From: Saprospiraceae bacterium
GTDB lineage: Bacteria > Bacteroidota > Bacteroidia > Chitinophagales > Saprospiraceae
Direction of reading: 5' to 3'
Length of the DNA stretch: 64,000 nt
Assembly (NCBI GenBank): GCA_019187225.1
Contig: JABAQQ010000028.1
Span: 124,001 to 188,000 of the forward strand
Shown: piece after piece, positions 36,394 to 45,822 of the stretch
Numbering within the stretch: position 1 is the first letter of the stretch
Layout: each line of letters begins with the position of its first letter
The notes under the pieces: generated by a model
Seen by the model: the letters and a program-made list of their open reading frames with translations, nothing else
The model's database searches: none
What the model was told of the DNA's origin: nothing
Position numbers and translations under genes: made by a program

Positions 36394-36909
36394 TCAAAAT
36401 CCGATTTTTCTTTTTCCCTCCTTATCTCCGCGTTTCAAGGCCGCCATACGGATGGCCGTGACCGCTGCTTCCACTCCTTTGTTACCGTGTACACCACCCG
36501 CCCGGTCGAGCGCTTGTTGTTCGTCGTCGGTCGTAAGTACCCCGAAAATATAAGGCCGTCCGGTAGCGATGCTCAGGTTGACGAGGCCATTGGCCACAGC
36601 GTGGTTGATGTATTCGTTGTGGTTGGTCTCGCCTTTGATGACGCAGCCGAGACATATCACAGCGTCGGGATTGTGTTTGCCCGTGAGTAAACGCGCTCCG
36701 GCAGGCAATTCGAACGAACCCGGCACCTGCATGGTGTAGATGTTTTCAGCCTTCGCGCCGTGTTTGACCAGCGTGTCATAGCACCCTTCGTAGAGCGCAT
36801 GTGTGATACGGGCGTTCCACTCCGATACCACGATACCGAAGGTCATTTCACCGGCAGCCGGAAGGGTGTTGTCGTCGTATTGAGAAAGATTTTTTAGTGC
36901 AGAAGCCAT
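36394..36909 (-). CDS. ribH: 6,7-dimethyl-8-ribityllumazine synthase
   Basis: This 171-residue protein matches lumazine synthase throughout: FGIVVSEWNARIT, VPGSFELPAGA, CLGCVIKGETNHNEYI and FGVLTTDDEQQALDRAGG. It condenses 5-amino-6-ribitylamino-uracil with 3,4-dihydroxy-2-butanone 4-phosphate, the penultimate step of riboflavin synthesis, in the cytoplasm. No other rib gene is adjacent, and the short upstream gap (39 bp, mostly a heptamer array) has no room for an FMN riboswitch. Confidence 0.96.
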   Translation of the reverse strand: MASALKNLSQYDDNTLPAAGEMTFGIVVSEWNARITHALYEGCYDTLVKHGAKAENIYTMQVPGSFELPAGARLLTGKHNPDAVICLGCVIKGETNHNEYINHAVANGLVNLSIATGRPYIFGVLTTDDEQQALDRAGGVHGNKGVEAAVTAIRMAALKRGDKEGKRKIGF

Positions 36910-36911
36910 GG

Positions 36912-36946
36912 GACGGTGGACGGTAGACGGTAGACGGTGGACGGTG
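36912..36946. repeat. Five-unit heptamer array GACGGT(G/A)
   Basis: Five units of GACGGTG or GACGGTA fill nearly all of the 39-bp gap between the ribH start and the preceding lipoprotein gene. Confidence 0.9.
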
Positions 36947-36948
36947 CG

Positions 36949-37764
36949 TTATTGCGGCTTTTTGCGCACCAGTTTATATGCCACCCCATTGATCTTGTAA
37001 GCTCCTTTTTCATCGGGGTTGGTACTGGCCAGGTTGAAAATACTCAGGGTATCATTTTGTGCGCTGAAACGATAACCCATGAATCTGTTTGAATTTTCTA
37101 CTTTTGAATTATAGAATGTTACCACGTCCACATCCTGACCTGCCACAAAGCAATCGCCGGCAGTGCATAGTTCGTACCGGTTGTAGTCTTTCAATCCCTG
37201 GATGAAACCTCCCGGTGAGAATTGCACATCCCCGCTTGCACCTTTGCCGACAGGAGTGAACAACCCACCCAATACGTTGTGGTTGAGGGCGGTCAGAAAA
37301 GCGGAATAACCGTCTTTGGCTTCTTCCGATCTCGATTTGATGAACTTATCCATTTGCACTCTTCCGGTGGTGGCGTCGAACATCGTGAGGTCTTTTTCCT
37401 GTTGGGAGTCGTACACCAGGTAGACGGATTTACCTTGCCGGGCGCCGACGAGTTCGAGGGTATCCGCGTTGTATTTGACAGGAAGGTTCCAGGTTTCAAA
37501 GCCGTTATAGCAGGTGACGCTGTCCGGTTGGCCGGGGTTGAAGGTCATAGCATATGCGTAGGGCAGGTGGGCATTGTTCATGGCTTGCAGCACGGAGCCA
37601 TACTGGTTGGCACGCGAACAAAAATCCATCGCGATCCAGTGGCCGCCAAGCAATTCCGGACTGGCGGTCAACGTGGCGGCAGTGGAGCCGGCAGTTTTGG
37701 AATCTCTCTTGCAAGCGGTACAGATCAAGGCAATCAGCAGGATTGAAAAAAGCAGTTTTTGCAT
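36949..37764 (-). CDS. Lipoprotein of unknown function
   Basis: This 271-residue protein has a lipoprotein signal (LIALICTAC, Cys about residue 18). The rest is mixed alpha/beta with no motif I recognise. Phrases such as GGHWIAMDFCSRANQYG and YKINGVAYKLVRKKPQ suggest a beta-sandwich that recurs in predicted Bacteroidota lipoproteins. It has a good -7 box 77 bp upstream and is 39 bp from ribH on the same strand, so ribH may be read from the same promoter. Confidence 0.75.
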   Translation of the reverse strand: MQKLLFSILLIALICTACKRDSKTAGSTAATLTASPELLGGHWIAMDFCSRANQYGSVLQAMNNAHLPYAYAMTFNPGQPDSVTCYNGFETWNLPVKYNADTLELVGARQGKSVYLVYDSQQEKDLTMFDATTGRVQMDKFIKSRSEEAKDGYSAFLTALNHNVLGGLFTPVGKGASGDVQFSPGGFIQGLKDYNRYELCTAGDCFVAGQDVDVVTFYNSKVENSNRFMGYRFSAQNDTLSIFNLASTNPDEKGAYKINGVAYKLVRKKPQ

Positions 37765-37840
37765 TGTGATTCAACGATTTGAAGCCTGCAAAATCCCTTT
37801 CGGATCTTACAGGAATAGGTTTTCCCAAAAAATGGAGGCG

Positions 37841-37848
37841 CAAAAGTA
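37841..37848 (-). promoter_or_regulatory. -7 box for the lipoprotein-ribH unit
   Basis: The minus strand reads TACTTTTG at 37848-37841, 77 bp upstream of the lipoprotein ATG and abutting the stop of the LysM gene. Confidence 0.4.
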
Positions 37849-37849
37849 G

Positions 37850-38710
37850 TTATTTTAAAAATTTCACCTTCACGAAGAACTTGGGATCGCGCGCGCCGAT
37901 GTTCCTGGCGGCTTCGGGCGAGAGGACGACTTCGATGTTGCGCTCATAACCTTCCGGGATGCGTCCGATCACTTTGGCATATACCGAGCGTCCGCCCATC
38001 GGATTGATGACACAAATAGGTGTGCCGATAGCAGCTTCGCGGTGCAACGCATACAGGTCGCCTTTTTCCTTGCTGTCTTTTTGCCAGAAACACACGCCTT
38101 GCGAATCTACTTCCCTGCGCTTAAGTTTCGCTTCGTCGTATTTCGCTTTCAACGCATCGGAGGCCGTGTATTGCCGCACCGGCCGCCATTCGGGAAGCAC
38201 TCCTTCGGTGCCCATCCAGGCGACAAGTAACAACTGGCCAGGGCGTATGCTGCTGTTTTTCAAATTGTTGCGTTTTGCAATGGAATCCACCGGCATATCG
38301 AAGGTGCGCTTGCATATCTGGTAAAGATTGTCGCCCTCCTGTACTTTGTAGTAGATCGGTACATTCTTCGAGGCGACAAATTTTTTGGTTTTGTACCGCT
38401 TGATGGCCATGTTGGGGAGGGGGATTTTCAATCGCATGCCAACCTGGACAGAAGGGTCCGTGCGCAAGGTGGGATTGTATTCGTACAGCTCTTCGAGACT
38501 CAGACTGTAATAACGGGCGACAGAATACAAGGTCTGTTTGGCTTTAACCGGATGCTGGACAAATTTTTTGCCGTTTGCTACAGACAAGAACAAGGTGTCT
38601 CTGGAAGTGAGCAATGGTGTTGGGGGTGGGAGCGTTCCTTTAGGAGTGGTTTGGGCAATCGCAGACCCAATGAACGAACAGAGCGCAAAAAGGGGGAGGA
38701 GTAGTCTCAT
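37850..38710 (-). CDS. LysM domain protein with a C-terminal barrel-like domain (secreted)
   Basis: The start at ATG 38710 gives a signal peptide (MRLLLPLFALCSFIGSAIAQ) and 286 residues. Two LysM domains are visible: HPVKAKQTLYSVARYYSLS...VGMRLKIP (about 60-105) and YYKVQEGDNLYQICKRTFDMP...PGQLLLV (about 120-170). The C-terminal part (about 195-286, containing GTPICVINPMGGRSVYAKVIG) resembles a RlpA-like double-psi barrel, by eye. It likely binds peptidoglycan in the periplasm. It is divergent from kdsB, and an extension to 38743 adds no signal. Confidence 0.82.
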   Translation of the reverse strand: MRLLLPLFALCSFIGSAIAQTTPKGTLPPPTPLLTSRDTLFLSVANGKKFVQHPVKAKQTLYSVARYYSLSLEELYEYNPTLRTDPSVQVGMRLKIPLPNMAIKRYKTKKFVASKNVPIYYKVQEGDNLYQICKRTFDMPVDSIAKRNNLKNSSIRPGQLLLVAWMGTEGVLPEWRPVRQYTASDALKAKYDEAKLKRREVDSQGVCFWQKDSKEKGDLYALHREAAIGTPICVINPMGGRSVYAKVIGRIPEGYERNIEVVLSPEAARNIGARDPKFFVKVKFLK

Positions 38711-38740
38711 AGTTGCAGGTTTTTTTGTTCCTTCCTGGTG

Positions 38741-38748
38741 CAAAGATA
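38741..38748 (-). promoter_or_regulatory. -7 box for the LysM gene
   Basis: The minus strand reads TATCTTTG, 31 bp upstream of the ATG at 38710. Confidence 0.45.
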
Positions 38749-38831
38749 TGCTTTTTACCGGCCAGCGCCTGATTATGAAGGCCGTTTTTCAAAAACCGGT
38801 ATGCAAACTTTTCCCAAATAAAAAACATCGC

Positions 38832-38839
38832 TACGTTTG
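38832..38839 (+). promoter_or_regulatory. -7 box for kdsB
   Basis: TACGTTTG matches TAnnTTTG, 36 bp before the ATG at 38875. No clear -33 TTTG. Confidence 0.45.
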
Positions 38840-38874
38840 GACCCGCAATAAACCATCCAACACGAAAGACAAAT

Positions 38875-39609
38875 ATGATCCTCGCCGTCATTCCTGCCCG
38901 CTACGCTTCCACCCGTTTTCCGGGAAAACCACTGGCAGACATCGGCGGCAAAACGATGATCCAACGCGTTTATGAACAGGTGTTGCGGTCCAAACGGATA
39001 CAGAAGGCTGTGGTGGCTACCGACGATGAGAGGATATTTGACCATGTGCGCGCCTTCGGCGGCGAAGTGCGCATGACCGGCGCCCATCATCCAAGCGGTA
39101 CCGACCGCTGTGCGGAAGTGGCGCAGCAGTTTCCGGAGGCGCAGTATGTGCTGAACGTTCAGGGGGACGAACCCTTTGTTCAGCCCGAACAAATTGATCT
39201 GCTGGCCGATACCCTCACGGGTAATTCCGGTTTTTCCATAGCGACCTTAGCCAAAAAGATCGAGCAGACGGAGACCTTGTTCCATCCCAATGTGGTAAAA
39301 GTGGTGTTTTCCGAAAAAAACGGCGCGATCTACTTCAGCCGTCAGCCCATTCCGTTTGTACGCGGAGCTCCGACCGACCAATGGTTGTTGCAACACGTAT
39401 TTTACAAACACATTGGCCTCTACGGTTTTCACACCGCCGTATTGCAGGACATTGCCCGCCTCTCCCCTACCCCGCTCGAACGTGCCGAATCGCTCGAACA
39501 ATTGCGCTGGCTTGAAAATGGTTTGCGCATTGCCGTCGGTGTAACGGAACTGGAGACGGTGGGTATAGATGCGCCGGAGGATATGGAAAAGATCAGAGGA
39601 TTTATTTGA
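38875..39609 (+). CDS. kdsB: 3-deoxy-manno-octulosonate cytidylyltransferase
   Basis: This 244-residue protein carries the KdsB signature: IPARYASTRFPGKPLA (nucleotide binding, residues 6-21), TDDERI, NVQGDEPFVQP (about 94-104) and GLYGFHT (about 181-187). It activates Kdo with CTP to give CMP-Kdo for lipopolysaccharide core synthesis in the cytoplasm, which fits a Gram-negative envelope. It overlaps the 3' end of the convergent antiporter gene by 8 bp. Confidence 0.96.
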   Translation: MILAVIPARYASTRFPGKPLADIGGKTMIQRVYEQVLRSKRIQKAVVATDDERIFDHVRAFGGEVRMTGAHHPSGTDRCAEVAQQFPEAQYVLNVQGDEPFVQPEQIDLLADTLTGNSGFSIATLAKKIEQTETLFHPNVVKVVFSEKNGAIYFSRQPIPFVRGAPTDQWLLQHVFYKHIGLYGFHTAVLQDIARLSPTPLERAESLEQLRWLENGLRIAVGVTELETVGIDAPEDMEKIRGFI

Positions 39610-41485
39610 ATGTGCCTTTCACAATGTCTTCCCGAAGCGAGCTGCTATCCCATTCCACGTCGAAGTCGAGCGAGGTGTCGGCATCGTCGGCCCGGAGCAA
39701 TTGTTCGAGTTCGGCAATGCGTTCGCGGGCTGCGCTGATGTAGAGGTTCCTATCCGCCCAGGTGTCGGCCAGGTCGCGCAGGGCTTTTTCATCGTGGTGA
39801 TAAAAAAGTTGCGCCGCAAACCGTGCCTGGTAGGCCCGGAAGCCAAGCAAATGGAGGGCGTCAGCGCCCATGCGAAGCGATGTATCTGTGGTTTCGCGGT
39901 AGATGTGTTGTACGCCGCGCCGGAGCAATTCGTAGGCATCGTCGCGGTCGAGGGCGCGCACGAGCAGGGTGAGATGGGGAAAATGTTTTTGCGCCGTATC
40001 GACGAGGCGCAGCGTTTGTTCGGGTTGGTCGAGCGCTATGATGAGCAATCTGGCTTCTGCGGCCCCTGCACCCTCGAGCAATTCGGGGCGGGAAGCGTCG
40101 CCGTAATATACTTTCATTCCCAATTTCCGGAGTAATTCCACACGGTCGGCGTCGTTGTCGAGCACAGTGGTTCCCACTTCCTTGGCTTTCAGCAAACGAC
40201 CCGCCACACTGCCGAAACGCCCGAAACCCGCAATGATGACAGGGTTTTTCTCATGAATAACATCCGGTTCGATGCTTTCCGCCAGGTTGAGGCCGATGCG
40301 CGGTTGCACCATTTTTTCGTTTAGAATAAAAAACAAAGGTGTGAGCGCCATGCTCAATGCGGTGACGACGAGTAAAAAATCGTTGAGCGCACTGCTGAAA
40401 ATACCGTTTTGGGAAGCGAACGACAGGAGCACAAATCCGAACTCGCCAATCTGGCACAGTGCCAGGGAGAAAGTGCTGTTCTGGTCAATACCAAGGCGGA
40501 ACATTTTCCCTATGCCAAACAGTATCAGCGACTTGACCAGCATCAAACCCAATACGGCCCCCAAAATCAGCAGCGGTTGCTGCGCGATGAACCCGAGATC
40601 TATGGATGCTCCAATCGAAATAAAAAACGACCCCAGCAACAAGCCTTTAAAGGGCTCGATGTCGCTTTGCAATTCGTGCCGGTATTCGCTGTTGGCCAGC
40701 ACCACACCCCCCAAAAATGCACCCAATGCCGGACTCAGTCCCACGGCGCTCGTGATCAGTTGGATCGCTATCACCAGCAACAACACCGCCGCAGTGAACA
40801 ACTCGCGCAGACGGGTGCCCGCAACGGCATGAAATACGGGACGCACCAGGTAACGCCCCCCCGCAATGATCAACCCTACAGCACCCAGAACGATCAGGGT
40901 TTTTGCCCACCCGGAATATGCATCTATCCAGGCGCTTCCATGTGCATCCTCCGCGCTGATCCCCCCTTCGACCAACATCGGGAAAACAGCAAGCATCGGA
41001 ATGACAGCGATGTCCTGGAACAGCAGCACGGAAAAGGAACTTTGCCCCGCCGGAGTTTTGATGATGCCTTTTTCCTGCAGGGTTTGCAACACGATTGCGG
41101 TGGACGAGAGGGATACCAGCATCCCAACCGCCAGCGACGCTTTCCACGGCAAGCCCAACATCAGCGAAATGCCAAAAAACACCAAAACCGTCACCAATAC
41201 CTGCAAACCGCCCATGCCCGCAATGCTTCTGCGCAGGCGCCACAACAAAGCGGGTTCGAGTTCCAACCCGATCACAAAAAGCATCATCACCACGCCAAAC
41301 TCAGCGAAGTGCATCACATCCTGCCGTTCGTCGCCCACCAACCCCAACAGCCCGGGACCGATGATGACGCCTGCCAACAGGTAACCGAGCACAGAGCCAA
41401 GCCCGAGCCGTTTGGCGACGGGAACCATAACGACGGCAGCAGCGAGATAGATAAAAGCGAGATAGAAGAATGAGCCTGTTTCCAT
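39602..41485 (-). CDS. CPA2-family cation:proton antiporter (KefB/KefC type) with TrkA-N domain
   Basis: This 627-residue protein has a CPA2 antiporter domain of about 12 helices (1-380; FAEFGVVMMLFVIGLE and LALCQIGEFGFVLL) and a cytoplasmic RCK/TrkA-N domain with the Rossmann motif GFGRFGSVAG (about 417-426) and FGDASRPELL-like YYGDASRPELLEGAG. It resembles the KefB/KefC K+ efflux proteins that are gated by glutathione adducts, but is not identifiable as either. A KefF-like flavoprotein gene lies 6 bp upstream on the same strand, which supports the Kef interpretation. The C-terminal ~80 residues are helical. Confidence 0.9.
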   Translation of the reverse strand: METGSFFYLAFIYLAAAVVMVPVAKRLGLGSVLGYLLAGVIIGPGLLGLVGDERQDVMHFAEFGVVMMLFVIGLELEPALLWRLRRSIAGMGGLQVLVTVLVFFGISLMLGLPWKASLAVGMLVSLSSTAIVLQTLQEKGIIKTPAGQSSFSVLLFQDIAVIPMLAVFPMLVEGGISAEDAHGSAWIDAYSGWAKTLIVLGAVGLIIAGGRYLVRPVFHAVAGTRLRELFTAAVLLLVIAIQLITSAVGLSPALGAFLGGVVLANSEYRHELQSDIEPFKGLLLGSFFISIGASIDLGFIAQQPLLILGAVLGLMLVKSLILFGIGKMFRLGIDQNSTFSLALCQIGEFGFVLLSFASQNGIFSSALNDFLLVVTALSMALTPLFFILNEKMVQPRIGLNLAESIEPDVIHEKNPVIIAGFGRFGSVAGRLLKAKEVGTTVLDNDADRVELLRKLGMKVYYGDASRPELLEGAGAAEARLLIIALDQPEQTLRLVDTAQKHFPHLTLLVRALDRDDAYELLRRGVQHIYRETTDTSLRMGADALHLLGFRAYQARFAAQLFYHHDEKALRDLADTWADRNLYISAARERIAELEQLLRADDADTSLDFDVEWDSSSLREDIVKGTFK

Positions 41486-41491
41486 AGATTT

Positions 41492-42076
41492 TTAACGAAG
41501 ATGATTGAACAACTCCTGTTTTGCCGCGGCATCGAGGTCGAGTCTTTCGTCGCGCAGGTCCTTTAACAGACCCACATAACGACTCGTTTCTTTCTCAATA
41601 TCGCTGCTGTCCATTCTGTGCGTCCCCTGCATGGCGTATGGCGGGAGATAGGTCATGCGGCAAAGGCGCGCCGTTTGTTCAAAAGGGATCAGGTATTGTC
41701 GCAGGGAATAGCGGTTCAGTCCTGTCTGACTGTATGCCGCTTCGCCGCCGCCGGTAGTGACGGCATTGAACAGGTACTTGCCTGCCAGGGCATATCCTTT
41801 GGAACCATACGCCCAATTGTGCGCCAGCACCAGGTCAATCCATTGCTTGAGCAAGGGCGGGCAGCTGTACCAGTACATCGGGTGCTGCCATACGATGATG
41901 TCGTGTTCGGTGAGAAGCCGTTGTTCGGCTGCTACATCTATAAAAAAATCGGGGTATTGTTCGTACAAATCGCTGAACGTGATGCCGTCGAGTTCCCGAA
42001 CGGCGCGTGCGATCTGAACATTGACCCGCGATTTTTCCAAGGCAGGGTGAGCAAAGAGTACAAGAATTCGAGCCAT
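41492..42076 (-). CDS. kefF: NAD(P)H oxidoreductase, KefF-like ancillary protein
   Basis: This protein of about 194 residues (start ATG 42076; the ATG at 42085 is an alternative) is a flavodoxin-fold quinone reductase: RILVLFAHPALEKSR at the N-terminus, WQHPMYWYSCPPLLKQWIDLVL and NAVTTGGGEAAY. In Enterobacteria KefF is the small flavoprotein that activates KefC in response to electrophiles and quinones. Here the gene lies 6 bp upstream of the antiporter gene, so an operon and functional pairing are likely. That the regulation by glutathione holds in this organism is inference. Confidence 0.88.
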   Translation of the reverse strand: MARILVLFAHPALEKSRVNVQIARAVRELDGITFSDLYEQYPDFFIDVAAEQRLLTEHDIIVWQHPMYWYSCPPLLKQWIDLVLAHNWAYGSKGYALAGKYLFNAVTTGGGEAAYSQTGLNRYSLRQYLIPFEQTARLCRMTYLPPYAMQGTHRMDSSDIEKETSRYVGLLKDLRDERLDLDAAAKQELFNHLR

Positions 42077-42231
42077 GCGCAGCAAGATAGGAAGAAATAA
42101 AAAACGTTTCTTCGCGACGCTTTTCAGGAAGGACTAAAAAAGCGGCAGGGTAGCCAAACAAAAGGCGTTTTGAAAAGTTTTAATGGCTTGATTCCCCCCC
42201 TGATGATCATCTCTTTATTCGAGCAGCAGTT

Positions 42232-43656
42232 ATGAAACGTCGCGCGATTGTTTGGTTCCGGCAGGATTTGCGCCTCCACGACAACGAAGCCATCACTACC
42301 GCCTTGCGCATGGCGGATGAAGTCATACCGGTTTATGTGTTCGATGAACGGGTTTTTACGGGAAATACCCGTTTCGGCTTCCCGAAAACCGGAAAATTCC
42401 GCGCTCAATTCGTCCTCGAATGCATTGCCGACCTGCGTCAAAATCTGCGTCATCTCGGATCCGATCTCCTGGTGCGCACCGGTAAACCCGAGTGCATCGT
42501 GGCCGACCTGGCGCGCGATCTGAAAGTGTCGTGGGTATTGTGCAACCGCGAACGCACTCAGGAAGAAGTATTTGTACAGGATGCACTCGAACAAAAACTG
42601 TGGGCTGCCGGTATAGAACTGCTGTATGTGCGCGGCAAAATGTTGTACCATACGCAGGACCTGCCTGTTCCGGTGCATCATACACCGGATATTTTCACCC
42701 AGTTCCGCAAAGACAACGAACACATCACGCCGGTGCGCGCCCCTCTGCCGACACCCACCGCACTGCCGCCATTGCCCGCCGGACTGGAAACAGCCGATAT
42801 ACCAACCCTCCGGGATTTCGGCCACGAACCTTTTGAAGCCGATCCGCGCGCCGTTCTCCCCTTCAAAGGAGGCGAAACGGAAGGCCTGAAACGGCTGCGG
42901 TACTACTTTTGGGAGAAAGACCTGGTCTCCAACTACAAGGAAACCCGCAACGGCTTGGTAGGAAGCGATTATTCCTCCAAATTTTCCCCGTGGCTGGCGC
43001 AGGGATGCCTTTCGCCAAAAATGGTGTACCACGAACTCAAACGCTACGAACGCGAACGGGTCGGCAACGAAAGTACCTACTGGCTCTTCTTTGAATTGTT
43101 GTGGCGAGACTTCTTCCGCCTGATGGGTAAAAAACACGGCAATCGCATCTTTCTTAAAGGTGGCGTCCAGAACAAAGTTCAAAAATGCTGGAAAAACAAC
43201 CGGGAGGTATTCCAATTGTGGGCGGATGGCAACACAGGTGTTCCGTTCATTGACGCCAATATGCGCGAATTGAACGCTACCGGTTGGATGAGCAACCGGG
43301 GCCGTCAGAATGTGGCTTCTTTCCTCGTGAAAGACCTGAAAGTAAACTGGCAAATGGGCGCCGAATATTTTGAAAGCCTGCTGCTTGACTACGACCCCTG
43401 TAGCAACTGGGGCAATTGGAACTATGTGGCAGGCGTGGGCAGCGACCCGCGGGAAGACCGCTATTTCAATATTCTTACACAAGCGAAAAATTACGACCCG
43501 AAAGGCGAATTCGTTCGCTTGTGGTGCCCCGAATTGAGCGGGGTGCCTTTGGAAAAAGTGCACCGCCCCGATCTGCTAACCGCTTCCGAAAGGGATGAAT
43601 TCAACGTAAACGGCTACCCGAAAGCGTTGGTGCGCATAGAGAAGTGGGTGAGTTGA
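42232..43656 (+). CDS. cry: Cryptochrome DASH
   Basis: This 474-residue protein has the photolyase N-terminal domain (RRAIVWFRQDLRLHDNEAI) and the FAD-binding C-terminal domain, including ESTYWLFFELLWRDFFR, IDANMRELNATGWMSNRGRQNVAS (split here) and DPCSNWGNWNYVAG, which is the DASH-type pattern. DASH proteins repair UV cyclobutane dimers in single-stranded DNA and may sense blue light. It is convergent with a gene for a small Cys-rich protein (DUF5522-like) that ends 33 bp away. No light-responsive element is visible. Confidence 0.95.
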   Translation: MKRRAIVWFRQDLRLHDNEAITTALRMADEVIPVYVFDERVFTGNTRFGFPKTGKFRAQFVLECIADLRQNLRHLGSDLLVRTGKPECIVADLARDLKVSWVLCNRERTQEEVFVQDALEQKLWAAGIELLYVRGKMLYHTQDLPVPVHHTPDIFTQFRKDNEHITPVRAPLPTPTALPPLPAGLETADIPTLRDFGHEPFEADPRAVLPFKGGETEGLKRLRYYFWEKDLVSNYKETRNGLVGSDYSSKFSPWLAQGCLSPKMVYHELKRYERERVGNESTYWLFFELLWRDFFRLMGKKHGNRIFLKGGVQNKVQKCWKNNREVFQLWADGNTGVPFIDANMRELNATGWMSNRGRQNVASFLVKDLKVNWQMGAEYFESLLLDYDPCSNWGNWNYVAGVGSDPREDRYFNILTQAKNYDPKGEFVRLWCPELSGVPLEKVHRPDLLTASERDEFNVNGYPKALVRIEKWVS

Positions 43657-43688
43657 TTGCGGATTGCGGATTGCGGATTGGGGATTGC
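43654..43688. repeat. Heptamer array (GGATTGC) at the end of the cryptochrome gene
   Basis: Four or five GGATTG(C/G) units, same heptamer as in the membrane-protein gene at 15933-15995, fill the gap between the two convergent genes. Confidence 0.9.
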
Positions 43689-43689
43689 T

Positions 43690-44160
<471 letters not shown>

Positions 44161-44592
44161 TTATAATTTTTTTTCCATCCTGAAATGCGGAATTGTCACT
44201 TCTTCGAACCGGTCGCCCAGGGTTCGATAACCCAGGCGTTGGTAGAACGGCACAGCCGTTTCGCGCGCGTGCATCGTCATCGTTTTGAAATTCAATTGTT
44301 TGGCCAATTCTTCCGACGCCGCTACCAGTTTTTTCCCGATGCCCTTACCCTGCCATTCGGGGGCAACGGCCACTTGGCGCATTTTGATCGCCCCCTCGCT
44401 CAGGGGCGTTAAACACAAGTAGCCGATCAGCCGCCCGGATGTGTCGAAAGCACCCAGATGAATGTCCGCATATTCTCCCGCCAATTGTTCGGGGGTAAAT
44501 TCCAGTCCCAATGGGCGGCGCAATACTTCTTCGCGCAGGCGAACGGCTTCATCGTATTCGGGTGTGGCAAATTCAATCTGATATATCTGCAT
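44161..44592 (-). CDS. GNAT family N-acetyltransferase
   Basis: The start at ATG 44592 (MQIYQIEFATPEYDEAVRLREEVL) gives 143 residues. The acetyl-CoA motif A (RQVAVAPEWQGKGIGKKLV, about 75-93) is complete, followed by HARETAVPFYQRLGYR. Closest in layout to ElaA/RimI-like acetyltransferases of small molecules. Extension to 44700 runs through a repeat (44605-44635) and is not used. Substrate unknown. Confidence 0.9.
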   Translation of the reverse strand: MQIYQIEFATPEYDEAVRLREEVLRRPLGLEFTPEQLAGEYADIHLGAFDTSGRLIGYLCLTPLSEGAIKMRQVAVAPEWQGKGIGKKLVAASEELAKQLNFKTMTMHARETAVPFYQRLGYRTLGDRFEEVTIPHFRMEKKL

Positions 44593-44604
44593 GGTGAAAA
44601 AGGT

Positions 44605-44635
44605 TGGCGGGTTGACGGGTGGCGGGTTGACGGGG
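44605..44635. repeat. Two-unit tandem of GGCGGGTTGACGGGT
   Basis: Two units of 15 bp (7+8) lie in the leader of the GNAT gene. Confidence 0.8.
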
Positions 44636-44767
44636 ATTTTATAAAGATATTGCAGCTGATATTTTCGTGTTATATTTTGAGGTTGTGTGTCGAGGGGCAA
44701 AGATTTTTCAAAAAGGCCGATTACCTTCGCTCGCCAACATCAATTTTTTCACAAAAAACGCAACAAA

Positions 44768-45232
44768 ATGGAAGATCCGAACCAACCATTAGACGCCGGC
44801 GTCGGCCCAAGCCCTGCCGGACAACGATTACAATTTACCGAAGCGGTGCGCAGCGACCTGCTGGAAACCTCTAAATGGGTCATGTTTTTTGCCGTGCTGC
44901 TTTTCATCGTATTGGGCCTCGTCGTCATCGGCTCCCTCGCGATGATCTTTACCGGAGGCGCATTCGGCTTCGGCATGGCGATCGTCATGATCGGCATTTA
45001 CGGGACGCTGATCTTTTTCCCGGCGTGGTACTATTACAAATTCTCTACCCTGGCCCGGCAGGCGCTCAACTACAATGATAACGACGCCTTCGACGAAGGA
45101 TTCGCTTACCTCAAACGTTTTTACAAATTCGTCGGCATCCTGATCATCGTCATCATCGGTCTTTACCTGTTGTTCGTCGTCATCGGACTATCCATGTTCA
45201 TGACCAATGATCTGTTACAAAATACGGATTAA
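44768..45232 (+). CDS. Small integral membrane protein, copy 1 (DUF5362-like)
   Basis: The start at ATG 44768 gives 154 residues with three to four hydrophobic segments (SKWVMFFAVLLFIVLGLVV, GMAIVMIGIYGTLIFFPAWYY, FVGILIIVIIGLYLLFVVIGL) and an amphipathic link with NDNDAFDEGFAYLKRFYKF. Layout and the SKW...F motif match the neighbouring protein. Probably DUF5362-like. Function unknown; inner-membrane location. Confidence 0.72.
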   Translation: MEDPNQPLDAGVGPSPAGQRLQFTEAVRSDLLETSKWVMFFAVLLFIVLGLVVIGSLAMIFTGGAFGFGMAIVMIGIYGTLIFFPAWYYYKFSTLARQALNYNDNDAFDEGFAYLKRFYKFVGILIIVIIGLYLLFVVIGLSMFMTNDLLQNTD

Positions 45233-45332
45233 GCAGGGGATTCTCCTATCAAATCGTTTGATATCGTTTGATATCGTATATCCCAAACAACCTCAAACAA
45301 CCTTTTCTTAAATTTTCAAAACCTTTATCAAC

Positions 45333-45818
45333 ATGGAAATATTAGACAACCAATATACGCAGGAAGCCGGCGACGAAGGTTTGCAGGTAACGCGCAACAT
45401 GAAAGTCCACTGGCTTTCCACCTCGAAATGGGCCATGTTCCTGGCCATCCTCGGTTTTATCTACACCGGACTGGCGCTTCTGATGACAGCGTTCATGATG
45501 CCGATGCTCAAGATGGCGATGACCATGGGCGGGCAGGCCGAACTGGCGGAACTGATGGAATCAGCCGGCATCGTATTTGTCATTGTGATGGTGCTGGCAG
45601 TGGGAGTCATGTTTTTTATCCACTTATACCACCTTCGCTTCGCCACCAACATCCAGCGGGCGATGCAATACGAAAGCCAGGATGCTTTCGAAGCAGCCTG
45701 GCGCAATTTCCGCAATTATTTCAGATTGAACGGCATCGTCACGATCGCGTTCATCGCGCTTTACCTCATCGCCCTGATCGTGATCGGAGGTATGGCAGCA
45801 ACGCGATCGGAGTTTTAA
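45333..45818 (+). CDS. Small integral membrane protein, copy 2 (DUF5362-like)
   Basis: This 161-residue protein parallels copy 1: TSKWAMFLAILGFIYTGLALL, a Met-rich loop (MTAFMMPMLKMAMTM), a second segment (IVFVIVMVLAVGVMFFIHLY), QDAFEAAWRNFRNYFRLNG, and a final helix. The shared xDAFExxxxxFRxYF pattern shows tandem duplication. Gap to copy 1 is 100 bp with short tandem repeats. It ends in a large octamer array at 45823. Confidence 0.75.
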   Translation: MEILDNQYTQEAGDEGLQVTRNMKVHWLSTSKWAMFLAILGFIYTGLALLMTAFMMPMLKMAMTMGGQAELAELMESAGIVFVIVMVLAVGVMFFIHLYHLRFATNIQRAMQYESQDAFEAAWRNFRNYFRLNGIVTIAFIALYLIALIVIGGMAATRSEF

Positions 45819-45822
45819 TTGA

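Noticed and set aside
36910..36948. FMN riboswitch upstream of ribH
   Set aside because: The gap is only 39 bp and mostly a heptamer array.
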